Assembly: GCA_025765615.1 (NCBI GenBank)
Contig: JAIVFJ010000250.1
Span: 25,255 to 89,254, forward strand
DNA from: Zopfochytrium polystomum
Taxonomy: Eukaryota > Chytridiomycota > Chytridiomycetes > Chytridiales > Chytridiaceae
Length of the DNA: 64,000 bases
Direction of reading: 5' to 3'
Shown in pieces: positions 44,818-57,121 of this stretch; the stretch's first letter is position 1, and every line of letters begins with the position of its first letter. The notes under the pieces are model-generated. The model saw only the letters and a list, made by a program, of their open reading frames with translations. It ran no database searches and was not told the DNA's origin. Made by a program: the position numbers and the translations under genes.

Positions 44818-46189
44818 TCGGCCCGCTTCTCTTCCTCTCCTCTCACCTTCCAAGCCTTTTCGTGCGGCTTGTAGTACGGAAAGTGCTGCGATATCCAGGC
44901 GTAAATGTCGTTGAGCAGCATCTTCTGCTCCGGCGACGACTGGATAGCCAGCACAATGAGCTGCACGAACGAGTGCGGCGGCTTCTCGTCCGCCGACAGC
45001 AGCGACAGGCCCGTCGACAGCGACGAGTTCGGCCCCGCATACGACGATGACGGTGACGAAGACGACGACGGTAACGATCCCAGCGGGACGCCCACCAGCG
45101 GCATCCCCAGCGCCGGGGACGGGCGAGGCACATGGCCAGTCCGTCGACGGCGGCTGCGGCCGCAGCAGCAGCCGCCAGCGACGCTGTCAACGGCGGGGTC
45201 TGGCTGTAGAACGGCGGGAAGGGCGGGGGAGGGGAGACGGGCGAGCCGCCGGGCGGGAAAAACCCGGGAAAGCTGGTGGGGTCGTTTCTCGGAACATTGT
45301 GATTAGAGTCCTGCTGCTTTTGCTGCTGGTGCGGCTGTTGGTGCGGGTGCAGTTGATGCGACGGGGGCGACGGAGGAAGTTCGGACCCAAAGCTGAAGGG
45401 CTGTGGCGTGCGGTTTTGAAACGCCTCGCCGCCGGAGGAAGAGAAGTTGAAAGCGAACGCGCCGGCGGACGAAGAAGAAGAGGAGGAGGAAGGAGCGGAA
45501 TAAGAAGAGAAGGAGGGAGCAGGAGAGGTTGAGTGGGTGGCGCCGCTGCCGAAGAAGGAGGGAGAAAGGTTGCTGACACCCAATGGAGTGGGAGGGAACT
45601 TTTGGTGGGATTGAAGCGGGAGCTGGTCTTGCTCAGTTGGGTGATGCCGGTGCAGCTGCTCCGAATCTAGCTGAAGCTGCTGCAGTTGGCGTTGGTGTGA
45701 CAAGCGCTGATCGTTCTGCTGCTGCTGTTGCTGCTGCTGTTGCGAGTGCAAAATGAGCAGCTGCTCCAGAGAAGGCAATCGCGGTTCGAAGTGGCGCGGC
45801 AAGAAGGCCGCCTCTTCGGCGGTCTTTTCTCCCGGAATGAACGAAGAGCCGATACTACTGCTTCCGCCGGCGCCGAGACCAAGATTGCTGCTGCTGCTAC
45901 CGCTGTTGCTGCTGCTGCCGCTGAGCGTGTGCAACATGTCGTTGTTGTGGCGGCTGTGGCAGCCGCTGCTGTTTTCGAAGCTGCCGTCGCTGGCAGTACA
46001 CCCGAAAGCTACCGAAGCCGGGTTTTGGCCGATACTAAGTAGATCACTGTGCTGGTAGTGCTGTTGCTGTTGCTGCTGTTGGGATGCGGCAGCGGCCGCT
46101 ACCGCCGACTGATACGCGACGAGCATGCCAAAGTCTGTGTTGTTGGCGACGTTGGAGGCTGCGCGTGGTTGCCGGCTGTCGGGTAGCAT
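43338..46189 (-). CDS. Forkhead-box transcription factor
   Basis: Exon 1 46189-44847 and exon 2 44607-43338. The forkhead DNA-binding domain spans the splice: DEKPPHSFVQLIVLAIQSSP, LLNDIYAWISQHFPYYK, KAWK|NSIRHNLSISKIF, then a wing region GYWRIDHVELVKP. The signature is usually KPPYSY.., here KPPHSF. The N-terminal 350 residues are Gln/Ser/Pro-rich with Q runs. The C-terminal 390 are Ala/Pro/His-rich and end in RTLSLDQISKIMDPLSLSDA, which looks like a conserved short motif. The frame changes by one base at about 45100-45140 (GCN repeat) and again at about 44030-44090. Both sides remain open, so consensus errors are likely. Which forkhead class it belongs to cannot be said by eye. Confidence 0.85.
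44770..44816. repeat. (CT)n microsatellite in forkhead intron
   Basis: A CT run of about 46 bases lies inside the forkhead intron (44846-44608), close to the donor side. Confidence 0.9.
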
Positions 46190-46716
46190 TTCGAAGGGAG
46201 AGAGAGAGAGTGTGTGTGTGTGTGTGCTCTCTTAGAGGAGATGCGAGGGGAAAAGGGGGCTTCCTTTTTTTTTTTTTTTTTTTTTTTTAAGGTTAATGTT
46301 TCCTCTCCACAACGGTCGCAAGCCTTGTTCTGTTAGATCCTGCTGCTCGTACCAGCGTGCAACTGGGAGCTCTTCTTCTATGCTTTGTTGACGCTGTTCG
46401 CTCGGTGCTTGCGCTCCAAACTTCTCGGTGCTCTATTTGTGAACCCCTTCAGGTGCACTATTTTGAACCGTTTGCGGTCACCCGTCTCGCTCACTAACCC
46501 CCGCTATTATGTGGACGAGAGGGTGAGGGGTGTAAGAAGGGCAGTCGGGAGCGAGTATGCGGGGTATGGGGAGTGAAGGCGGCGTGGGGGAGTGAGGGGC
46601 TAGTGGGGTGGTGCTGGCAAGATCCGTTGAGGGAAGGGCGCGAAGTGGGAGAGAAGAGAGGAGGGGTCGGCACCGAACTTTTTCTTCTGTTCCTTTTATT
46701 TTTACTTGAAGTGAGA

Positions 46717-46752
<36 letters not shown>

Positions 46753-48041
46753 AAGAGAAGAGAGGGAGAGAGGCCGAGAGACAGAGAAATAACACATCGC
46801 GAATTGCACGAGCATCGACTGTTCATTTCTTTCGTTTTTATTATTTTTTCGCACGTGTTTGAATGTTTGGTTGTTGGTCCGTTGTTTGGCTGTTTTGTTG
46901 TTTTGTTTTTTTTTTCGTTTTTTTTTTTGGTTTTTGGCTTTCCATGGTGGGGTTTAGATTTTTTTTTTTTTTGAGTTTGTTTCCTATTTTGACATCACGA
47001 TCCGCTGGGGGTTTCTTTTGGAGGGTGTTTTTTTCTCCCTTTTTCTGTCGCGTTTTTGCAGACTTTCCAACAGAAGAAACTGGCGGCCGGGCGACATTGA
47101 ACTACATAGAAATTAGATGGGGAGAAAGATAGAGAGACAGAAGGGCGGAGGAGGAAGGGATGCAGGTGGTGGGTGCGTGCAGCATAGTGGACTCTCCTCC
47201 TGCGCTGGATTTTCACCAGAGGGGCAGCCGGCAGAATTGCATTCGGAATTCGTGATCAGTGAAACAACGATGGGTAGAGAGACTGATAATAGCTTCTAAA
47301 CCGAGCAAGAATGCATCCATGAGTGAGAGATACGACTGGAAAGCACTATTATAGAGACATTTGCCTTCGTTGAGAGAGAGATACAGAGAAAGGAGCCCAG
47401 GGAGAGGACGCTGCCTCTTTTTTTTTTCTTTTTTTTTTCTTCTTTTCTTCCACAAAGAGCAGTACGTCCTTTCCGAACAAAAAAAAGGAAAAGAAAAAAA
47501 AATTTAAAATATGGAAAAAGGGTAGGAGACAGGCGACAGAACGATTGTTCGGCATTGGACCCTACAAACCTGCTGGCCCTCCTGCCAATGATAATTTCTC
47601 TCTCACTTTTTTTGGAATAATGCGAGAAAAAAGGAAGAAAAAAAGCTTGCTGATGCAGTCAAGCACAGTCTTCTTCTTGTTCCCGGTCAAATAATTAATT
47701 GCATGCAGTGCGACAAAAGCAGAAAGAAACTTTTGGGGTGCATGGGGTTTTCCTATTTTTATTTTTTACTTTTTCATTTTTTTACCTTTGATTTTCATTC
47801 TTTTTTCTGTTGGGTTTGTTTGTTTGTTGTTTGCTGTTGTTGTTTGTTGTTGTTTGTTGTTTTTGTTTGGGGCTGTGTGGGTGGGATTTGTGGGCCACAG
47901 CGACAGAGACTGAGCGGACACACGGCGTGCCGGAGTGCCTCTGCTGTCAGTGCCACCCCACAAACAACAAAGCAAGCGCCACCGCGCGCGCGCAGCGACG
48001 AAAAGCCCGCACAACAAACAGCGGTAAAGTTTGGGCAAGAG

Positions 48042-48078
<37 letters not shown>

Positions 48079-49348
48079 AGGAGGGGAAAAAAGAGATGGC
48101 ATCGACACAAACACGCACACGACCCCACAAACACCCACGTCACGACCCATGAACGAGAAAGCAGACTTGTGTGTCTGTTTATCTGTCTGTCTGCCTGTTT
48201 CTCTGTCTGTCAGCCTGTCTGTCTGTCTGTCTGTCTAACTGTCTGTTTGTCTGTGTGTTGAATGAGCAAGAGAGTGTTGAGCGAGCCAAGAAAGAGAGCA
48301 GTCCGATAATGCGCCAGTTTACATGGTACTGATTATGACAAACACAGTTATTAGGCGAACAGATTAGAAAAACTTCAAAACAGGAGGGGAAAAAAAAATC
48401 CTAACGCCCCAATACCCGCACGGTGCGTCCTGGCCCGATGGGTCTTGTTAGGACGACTTGAGGTTGTGGCGTGGATGAGGTACATCGGAAATAGAGGGCG
48501 CGAGAAGGAGAGTCATTGTTTTTCTTACATTGTTTTTTTTTTTGAAGAGGATCAAGAACCTCTCTCACCTTTGAACATTCTTGTGGCAGCCGGGTTGGAC
48601 TGGGCAAAGTAAAACAACCCCCGCTGGGCAAGGAGGAAGAAAGTGCAGCACTTGTATGAAGTTAGAGAGTGTGAAGTTTACACCCCGGGCGCAGGGCCAC
48701 GAACACACCACAAGTGCTACCGCCACTGCCAGCTCCACGCCCCCACCACCACGACCTGCCCCAGAGAAGAAGAGACGCAAGCGTCACCAGCGACCACACA
48801 CACACACACACCCCACACGACCACAGCCACCCCTGCCAGCCACGACTGAAATTGTGGCGGCCTCTGTGTGTGTGTGCGTCCCCAGTCATGGGCGGCTATC
48901 GACCAAAGGAGCTACCACCACGCAACCGCCGAGGACAGCCGTGGGTGTGAGGGGAGCAGCGGACGCAGGTGCCCAAGCGGCGACGGAGAATCACACCCAC
49001 TGATTACTGCCATTGTCCAGTCCTGTGTGGCAGCTTGCTCGACAGAAGTTTCAGTTGGTGGGGTCAGTTGCCTTCTTTGGGTGTATTACAGAGAGGAGGT
49101 GTCGCCACAACATGCTGCGATGCGAGCCTCCATCCCCCAATGCTTCCGCGGCCACGCCTTGAAGAGGTTTTCCCTTGAACGGAGAAAGTCGGAAGAGGAG
49201 CCCAATTTATAGTGAGCGCTCGGGTTGGGCCATTGTTGGGCCATTGTTGGGCCATTTTCTGCCCCAGCCTCAACGCCATTTGGCCAGCGAGTGGCGAGGT
49301 GAGAGGCATAGAGACACAGAGACAGAGAGAAGAGAGAGACAGAGCGAC

Positions 49349-49430
<82 letters not shown>

Positions 49431-49620
49431 CTAGAGGCAGTAAAACAAGGGACACGGGCTCCCAGTCTGATAATGTTGAGATAAACCTGTAATTTAATCA
49501 GGGCGCCTTGTCAGAAGCAGAGCCAATCAAGGGACTAAAACAATCAATCCCATCTATCAGTTGTTGTTGAATTTGGTGCACGCTGTTGTTGGGGGTTCTG
49601 GGTGAGGGGGATTATGTGTG

Positions 49621-49673
<53 letters not shown>

Positions 49674-50199
49674 CTGCAACCCACGTCAATCTGCAGGCGG
49701 TTGCTTCTACGCAGCAGCGCGTATGTGTTGCGTTGGGTTGCGTGTGCAAAGAGTTTGGCGCGTCTGCCGTGCGTCTCGCAACCTCACCCACCCTGCATTC
49801 GCCGTGTTTATAAGGCGCGGAACCCTTCCAATTCACGCTTTTCGGCTTCAGTTCGAAGCCATGAATTCCGGCGCCCTCCGCTTCCGTGTGCCGAGGTGTT
49901 ACTTTGGCGATGGGGATTTTTGGGTTTGTTTTTGCATAGGACGCATTGAGGGGATTTGCGAAAAGAGGCTGAGCCATCTACATGACGCGGCGGAAAACGG
50001 AAAGTGCACGATGAGCGGGGACAGAGAGAGATAAAGGAGTGGGAGAGTGAGTGAGCGACTGAGTGGTCGAGCGAGAGAGTGACCGAGCATGAGTGAGCGT
50101 GAGTGAGCGAGCAGGTACATGTGCCCCCACTTCACTCAAACTGTGAATTTGAATATTTTTTCCTGTTTTTCCCCTTTTTTTTTGATTTGGTCGGGAGCG
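46190..50199. other. Gene-free, microsatellite-rich region
   Basis: Four kilobases between the forkhead start and the end of SHE9. Contents: T run 46266-46288, (GA)n 46721-46748, T/G-rich 46905-46975, A run about 48044-48075, CTGT repeats 48180-48260, (GA)n about 49351-49401 joined to (GT)n to 49430, and (GT)n 49622-49668. No conserved coding sequence found on either strand. It may hold the regulatory region of the forkhead gene. A small spliced gene or non-coding RNA would escape this inspection. Confidence 0.5.
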
Positions 50200-51691
50200 T
50201 CACATACGCGACCCCACAATGAACGCCACCAGACTAAGCGAAAACCCAATGCCCACGCCCGCGAGCAGCTTCGCGTCCACCGCGGCGTCGATGTTGTCCC
50301 ACAGACCCGCTGGCGGCGGCGGCGACGACGAGAGCGGCAGCGGCGCCGCGCCGGGCGTAGTAGGCAAGAGTCCCTGCGTCTGCGCGTCACCAGAGCCGCC
50401 GCCGTCGCCGCCGGCTCCCGAGGCCGCCAGCTGGAGGTCCGCCCGCAACTTGGCCCGGTCTTCTTCAATGACCGCCGTGACTCGCTCCACGATCGTGCTC
50501 AGTTCCTTTCGCTTCTTGTACGGGTCCCGCAGGTTGACGCCCAGGAACACGATCAAGTGGAACGAGATCAGCCCTCTATTAGTTTGTGTGAGAAGAGAGC
50601 GAGAGAGCGCGAGAGACAAGTAGAGCGAGAGAGTGCGTGTTTGTCGAAAGGAAATTCATTTTCGTTATCGACAAAGATTTGCCGAGGGGGAAAGGCAACA
50701 TCCAGCGGGCCGGAACTTACATTGTCCAATAGGTGCTGCCCCGCCGTATCTTGTCCGAGTAAAGCTGCTCGTCAATATACCGTTCCCGGATTTCGCTGGC
50801 GAGCATGAACGAGTTCGGGCGAATTTCGTTTAGTACAACTCGTTACCCAACCACAAATTTAAAATAAAATAAAAAAAAAGGAGCCCAAGTATTACTTGAG
50901 GTAATCCATGTGCGCGCGATCGAACCGATCGTTCGCTTGCTTGTACGACGCCTTCGCCGCCGTTTCCTTCTGCTCGAGGGTAATGTCCTTGCGGTAGAGT
51001 TCGGTGAACCGAAGGAGGTCGGAGTCCACCCACTCGTTCTTGCGCTGTGCGATGTGTGTATGTTGTGAGCGTGCGTTTGTGTGTGTGTGAGTGTGTGTGT
51101 GTGTGTTTGTGCGGCCGGCACGCGAGGCGGGTTGGGAGTTCCGAGGAGAGGAGATGGGGTTGCCAAAAAGAGGTAAATGCGGTCCGAAGGGTCGCTGACC
51201 GCGGAGGAGGCGAGGGAAAGAGGCACACGGGACCGCGTGTTTCCATTAGACCATTCACCTGCAGCAGCGAATTGATGTCTCGCTGTACCATTCGCCGATC
51301 GTCGATGGATTGCTCGTAGTCCTTCTTGGCCGATTCCAGTCGCTCTCGCCATTGATCCAGCGCGTCGTTCTGGGAACAGTAATGGGGAAGTGAGCGGGTA
51401 AAGTGGCTTGGACCTCCGCAATGCAAAGTCCCACTCATTGCCGGTTCCAAGCAGAAGAATCGGATCGTACAAGGTTACCTTCTGCTGCACGCGCGTCTTG
51501 CGATCTTCGACCTGCGAGTACCCCGTGATGTCATTGAACGCTGCCGCGGCGCGCGGGATCGCCGTTTGAAGCCTCCCGTTGAGGGCCTTGACAAGTCCGA
51601 GAGCCTTGGATCGGATCTGGTCCATGTCGCGCGAAAAGCCGTTCCCGTGTGGTAATGGGCAGCACAAACGGCGAGGAAAACTAACCGACAC
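50200..51691 (-). CDS. SHE9: Mitochondrial inner-membrane protein She9/Mdm33
   Basis: Coiled-coil protein that shapes mitochondria by acting on the inner membrane; the family is known mainly from fungi. Exons 51691-51479, 51369-51259, 51044-50896, 50795-50721 and 50575-50200 sum to 924 nt, 307 aa. Family landmarks: LDQWRERLESAKKDYEQS, RRMVQRDINSLLQ, RKNEWVDSDLLRFTELYRKD, a coiled coil, EIRERYIDEQLYSDKIRRG, then TM1 TIGLISFHLIVFLGVNL. A Gly/Pro/Ser linker leads to TM2 (LLAGVGIGFSLSLVAFIVG) at the C-terminus. The N-terminus MSVSFPRRLCCPLPHG could be a short presequence; a further upstream exon is possible. Confidence 0.88.
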
Positions 51692-51821
51692 AAACCCCTA
51701 CCCGTCGCGTCCCTCTCAAAGGATTGATTCCGGAACCCGACAGCCAGCCTCGTCCCATCTTCGCACTCCCCCGTCCGTATCATTTTCAGGGTGAAGCACA
51801 AAGGAGGCACTACGGTATGGG

Positions 51822-53638
51822 TTACCCCTTAATTGTGTATTTCTCAAATGTCTTCGACGGGTCAAACAACTCCCAACGGCTCGCAGGGAAAATGTGTTTG
51901 TTCTTTTCGTACCACGAGCGCTGAACGACCTTGCCTGCGTGGGACTGTTATGGGTTGGTGCGCATCAAGAAAGCAAAGGGAAGGGGTGGAGGAACAAGCA
52001 CCGAATAACAGTAATAGAAGTAGAACCCCCCCAAATTACCTCTTCCGTCTCCACACGCGCATCGTTGACAAGACGGACGTCATCGTGGACGTCGAATGCG
52101 AATAAAGGACCAGACTTGCCACGCGTCTGGTTGATTATAAAATCGTAAAAGGTGAAGGTCTGTCGATTTCGTCAGTAAACAGTTAGCATTAATCTATGCG
52201 CGGACAGTATCACTACGACCGCTTTCTCACATGCGGTATAATAAGATCCTCTTTTATGTACATTAGGTTGTCGACATTGATTGCCCGAAGTTCCGGCAGC
52301 GAAAGCCGCACGGCCTCAAGAAACTGGCCGATGGTATCTCCTTTCTTGCACTAAGAGAGTGTGAGAGAAACCATTGCCGACGTTCGACGTACTTCGATTT
52401 GCTTCCGGTGCCCCGTTCCGTCCCAGTAACTGTACGTGATTAGGATCTTTTCCGCTGCAGGCGACAACGGTTCAGTTCAAGTCAATGTCAATTGTCGAAT
52501 GCACCTTTGACTTTCTCCTGTTCTTTCAGCCACTGCAGTTTGAGCATCTCCCGCTCTCGCTTTTCCATTTCCTCTCGCTCCTTGTCCGGTAAGAAGCTGG
52601 TGTCGACGAGGGGATTTTTCTTGGTCTTGATTTTCTTGATTTCTAAAGTAGGGGGTAAGGTGTCAGAACGGTTTGGAACGGTGGTTGCGGGTTGCGGGTT
52701 GCGGGTTGCGCTCAGAGAGAAGATTAGAGACAAATCTCGGGCAAACATCAATACAGTTGCAGACGGTTCCACCTGCGAAATCACCATCCCGCCTTCTTTG
52801 GAACTAGAAAACAAGGATTATGACTCCGAGGAGGGCTGCAGAGGATGTCGTCGGCCTCAAAACTCAAAAATGCTGTCATCACAACTCAAAGAATACTGGA
52901 AGAGGCCCGCAAGTAGCACCAACGCACCTGCTATGTCCTCTGTCTCCTCTTCGGCATCATCATCGGCAGCAAATGACAGTTTTGCTTTTGCTTTGTTGTC
53001 CTTCTTCCGTTTCAACCGTTCTTGTTTGGCTGCGAATCAAGCATCAGAGTTTCGTGTACTGCTTCTCCGACACGTTTTCTGCCGGACTTTCACCTTTTCG
53101 CCAGTTCCCGCTCGATTTCCTCCTGGCGTTTCTTATCCAGGTTCGCTCGAATCTTCTGAAAGTCCTCCAGCTTGACGAGACCGACAGTGTGCTTTACCAG
53201 CTCCGCTTGAATTTGGTCGGACTGGGACACAAACTTGTCTGAGCCGATTTTGATCTCAGAGTCCTATGAGAGGGAGGTTTCGAGCAAACGAATCAGTGTC
53301 GAAAGACTTCATGAGACCCCGATGCAGTTTGTGCGGGCAGGCTGTGATCTCAAGTGGAAGTCGTTTGAGGGAGGCTTGGCGCAACAGGGTGCGATCGTGT
53401 AATCGGACTCGGCTTGCTTCAGCCCTCGCACCGACTGGACCCCCGCTCAGCTCCCTAAGCCGAGCCACTGCGTTCGTTGTCGCTGCGCCGTAGTCGCAGC
53501 GCACGCGCTCTCGCGGCGAGAAGCCTGACGCCTCACCTTCTTGATTTTCTCCTTTTGCAACTGGAAGTCGGCGAGCATGCGCTCGCGCTCCTTCTGCAGG
53601 GCCATGGCGCGGTTCCCTTCTGCCCGATCCTCTGACAT
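51822..53638 (-). CDS. XAP5: XAP5/FAM50 family nuclear protein
   Basis: Conserved nuclear protein linked to spliceosome and chromatin function. Eight exons: 53638-53537, 53263-53094, 53029-52928, 52642-52505, 52454-52393, 52350-52231, 52159-52040, 51944-51822, about 311 aa. Features in order: [33 protein letters not shown], a Lys/Glu-rich helix, [97 protein letters not shown], and the hallmark end [17 protein letters not shown]. The exon 2 to 3 junction is one base out of phase (an AAAA run at 53095-53098), so one consensus error or a misplaced junction remains there. Confidence 0.93.
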
Positions 53639-53724
53639 GGTGGCGAGGCAGAATTGTTTTTTTTTTTTTTTTTTTTTCTTTTCTTTCTTCTTTCTTTCTT
53701 TCTTCTCGTGGAGTGGTGGAGCAC

Positions 53725-54600
53725 TCAATCGTGAGCATTTCCCCCAAAATCACGCCTCGGCCCTACGATGTGCTTGTTTTTCGGCTCCTTCGAGACCCAA
53801 ACATATCCAGCGTCATCGGTAACCACGTCGTACGTATCCAGAACGAACCGGGTCGTGTCGCATTCACCGGTCTCGGTTTCAAACGCCCTGAAATTGGTTT
53901 TCAATCGAGATAGATAAGAATGAGAAAGATAGAGAATGGCGCCGGTCGAGAATGGAAACAGTGAAAAAACGCGCGAAAAGCTCTCACCAGCCGTGAAGCG
54001 GGCATACGACGGCTGTTCCCAGATTATTCCCATGTCTTCGATGTCTTGAAGTTCGCCTTTGCTCAGCGCTCCGCCCGCATGTGGGCAGATCTGGTTACAG
54101 GGTCGTCGAACATGTGCTGATTCGTTGAGTTTCATTAAACCCGCGTCGTCATCGCGGCAATCAACACAACAGCAAAAAGAAATAAAGAAGGGGAGGACCA
54201 CCCCTTCTTCACAAAAGCAAGGGAATTCGTTTCCTGCCAAGAGCCGAAAGTAGGAGAGGGATGCGGGTCGAGAGGGTGGCCGGGTGAAGGGGTGGTTGGA
54301 AAAGAGAAAGCCTCACGCACGTTGTTGACGGCGATCAGCTGCTCCTTCGCCGCCTTGGTTCGGCGGAAGAAGACGGCAACGGACGTCGGACGGCCAGAGG
54401 CCGACTCGAAGTGGACGGTCCGGCAGTGCGACTGGGCGACGGCGGCGGCGGCGGCGGCTTGGTGCTGTCCCGCCGCCGCTCCCTCGGTTGCCTCGCAGCC
54501 GCCGTCTCCGCTGCGGCCGCGAGTCTCCAGCACGCGGTCGCCACGCGAAAGTCCGACAGCGGGGCGACTGGAGCGTGTGTTGCGGCCGTTGGCGCCATTG
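53725..54600 (-). CDS. Rieske-like ferredoxin-domain protein, start unclear
   Basis: Three pieces on the minus strand. The first, ending about 54322, has TSVAVFFRRTKAAKEQLIAVNN before a GT donor. The second (about 54092-53991) has the first Rieske metal-site motif ICPHAGGALSKGELQDIED, then WEQPSYARFTAG. The last (53887-53725) has FETETGECDTTRFVLDTYDV and YVWVSKEP. This order resembles small soluble Rieske ferredoxins. The second ligand pair (CxxH) expected after the first CxH is not visible in either the exons or the intron between them, so a normal [2Fe-2S] cluster is doubtful. The phase at the last junction is off by one. The upstream part is Ala/Arg/Gly low complexity and the start codon could not be fixed. 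Confidence 0.55.
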
Positions 54601-54622
54601 ATTGGTTTGATGGATTCGATTG

Positions 54623-54653
54623 GGTTGGAGAGAGAGAGCGAGAGAGAGATAGA

Positions 54654-54687
<34 letters not shown>

Positions 54688-54726
54688 CAGGAGAGAGAGA
54701 GAGAGAGAGGATAGAGAGAGAGAGAG

Positions 54727-54764
<38 letters not shown>
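54623..54764. repeat. (GA)n microsatellite
   Basis: About 140 bases of imperfect GA dinucleotide repeat upstream of the Rieske-like gene; a short (GT)n at 54901-54920 follows. Confidence 0.95.
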
Positions 54765-54766
<2 letters not shown>

Positions 54767-55083
54767 CCCCATTTCCTTTTTTGCCCCCAAAAAAGAAGGA
54801 GGCGCTGCTGACGCTCCCCACGCTCACTCACACTCGCTCCCACTCACGCAAAACGCAATCGACTCGTTCGACGCGCGTTTTTCGTTGTTGTTGATCCGTG
54901 CGTGTGTGTGTGTGTGTGTTTGTTGGCAAACACCCACTCCCAGTTGGCCCAAAAGGGAGGAGGGCGCACTGAGAAGCAAGCGAACGGGAGGTCCACCGGA
55001 GTACTGCGGCAGCTTGAGACGGCAGCTCACTTTGACACACAGCAGCAGGAGCACAAAACGCTCCAGCGAGGAACAACAGCACG

Positions 55084-56281
55084 ATGGTATCGTGCGAAGC
55101 GCTCAAGGTTCCATCGCAAAGTCCACAACCCATATCCGTGGTCGATTGCGTCAAAAACTGCAGCACCAACCCGAGTTGCAAGTCAATTGGTCTCTACTCC
55201 ACAAGCAATTCCACTGCTTGCCGTCTTCTTGTCGAAGAACCGCTCGAGCCGTCCGTGATGTGTGGGCCCTGCAGCGACCCGTTCTCGGACTGGAAATGCG
55301 GCAAAATTCCGGCCGTGTTCGGGATGTATCCAATCGACGAAGCCTTGGTTTTGGCAAACTTGTCTCGCAGCACCGTCAGTCGACATGAACTTTCATCGTT
55401 TTGCAGCCACGAGTTTCCTCTGCTCAAACTACTTCATTCTTCCCCCACCTAAAACAGTCCACTAGTGCGACAAGCATCGAAAGCAGCAGCTCGCTCGGCC
55501 CGAGTATTACTCACAATGGCTCCTCAACATCCCCTGCCCCCATTGCCACCGACTCAGAGGCCGTTGGCGGGCCCGCCAACAGTGCAGGATCCACGGGACT
55601 CGCAGCCGGTGCGATAGCAGGGATCGCCGTTGGTGCCTTCGTGGTGGTGGCTGTGGCCTTTGGGGTCGCGATGGTGGCCGTCTTTGGCTCTGGTCGGCGG
55701 CACAGTCGGCGGCACAAGCGAGGCGGAGACGGGAGGGACCGGTGGTTAGGCGCGACGGCTGGAGCAAAAGCAATGGAGCCGCTTAACGCTCTGGCGTCGT
55801 CTTCGTCGCCGACGCCGCCGCCGCCGCCGCCAGTCTCTCCGCCGCCCCTACTGGTGGTGCAGTCTGCCCCGACTACGGGATACCTGCCGCTGCAGACGGT
55901 GGTTCCAACCGTTCCAGGCGCACACCCATCTCCTTCCTTCCCTTCGACGGTTTCCTCCACGACGCAGCCCTCGTCCACGTCGCCTCCACCCTCTCCTCCG
56001 CTTCCCACTGCCCAACCAGTCGTTCTGCTGCAGCCCGCGCAGTTTTTGCTGTCTCGCGTTTCGACTTCAAGCACATCACAGCCACAGGTGAGATGGAGCA
56101 AACAGTGTGCGGAAGGACAGAAAACAAAAAGACTTCTGCCTGTTGCTTTTCGGATGGCTGGCCACTATCTAAAGAAATTTTCGAACTCCGGCAGGATCGG
56201 TTGCAGCGAATGGATACATTTCGCATCAACGAACCCGACAACATTCAGGATTTCCAAGGCATCACAGAGCCGGTTCAGTGA
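55084..56281 (+). CDS. Single-pass membrane protein with Cys-rich ectodomain
   Basis: Exons 55084-55374, 55458-56087 and 56195-56281, GT-AG, 1008 nt and 335 aa with frame kept throughout. Residues 1-97 hold eight cysteines (for example VVDCVKNCSTNPSCKSIG and MCGPCSDPFSDWKC). A Ser/Thr-rich stalk follows, then one transmembrane helix (LAAGAIAGIAVGAFVVVAVA), a basic stop-transfer segment (SRRHKRGGDGRDR) and a Pro/Ser-rich cytoplasmic tail. The layout is like fungal wall-stress sensors and Axl2/Skg6-type proteins, but no named domain is recognised. No signal peptide is seen at this start, so an upstream exon encoding one is likely. Confidence 0.65.
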
Positions 56282-56539
56282 GACTTCAGCCTTTGCAACC
56301 ACACTGTTGTTGTACAACGCTCAAAGCGCATCCCAATATTATTTTTGTATTTATAAAAAAAGCAGATTGTGCAGGCTGCTGCTATTGAAACGCTGCAAAT
56401 TCTTCGGGGACATTTCTAGTTGTTTCCTGACGCCGATGGTGGAAAGAGCGGCCCAGTGCAATGGATGGAGATAGATTAAGAACACCTGGAGTGTGGACGA
56501 GAAACGCTGGTGGGTTTCCCACCTTATGTACTTGATCAA

Positions 56540-57121
56540 TTTCAGACAGCAAGCAAGAAGCCCAACGTCCCTGCGGGGAATAATCGCGTCACACGGAGTT
56601 TCGCTGCTCCATGGATTGAAACCCTTTGCTCTCCCAGTTCCAACTGAAGCCGTGCCAATGCCATTGCAATGCACTCCACCACCTGCTTCATAATCTCCAA
56701 GGTACCTGGGACTACAGATGATTCTACAGGCGAAGCCACAAGAAGCTACAGCTCTTCACAAATGACACCCCTGAACCAGCTGCAACACTGATTCATCCTA
56801 TGAGTGCGAACCTGGAGACTGCACATTGCACACTGGATATGTCTTTTTCCTCATGGGCACTGCTGTCACTTGGATCTCACACAAACAACATCCTGTATCG
56901 CTATCCTCCACAGAAGCAGAATACTACTCACTTTCTGAAGCCTTCCAAGAAGCACAATGGCTCCTAGCTGTATTATCAGAGTAGCAACTCCCTGCACAGC
57001 AGCCACTTCCAATCCTCGAGGACATTCAATCTGCAATTGCACTAGTGCTCAACCCTCTCACACATGCGCACACAAACCACATTGACATACATGCTCATTT
57101 CCTCCAACATGGCATTGCCAC
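56540..57121 (+). pseudogene. Decayed copia RNase H fragment
   Basis: In the plus direction: TGYVFFLMGTAVTWISHKQ, then SLSSTEAEYYSLSEAFQEAQ (the typical copia RNase H motif) and THAHTNHIDIHAHFL, with stops between. The RNase H is cut off before its end by LTR family A at 57122. Confidence 0.8.

Noticed and set aside
48180..48260. Regular CTGT repeats, checked as a possible CRISPR-like or satellite array
   Set aside because: Simple tetranucleotide microsatellite without spacers.
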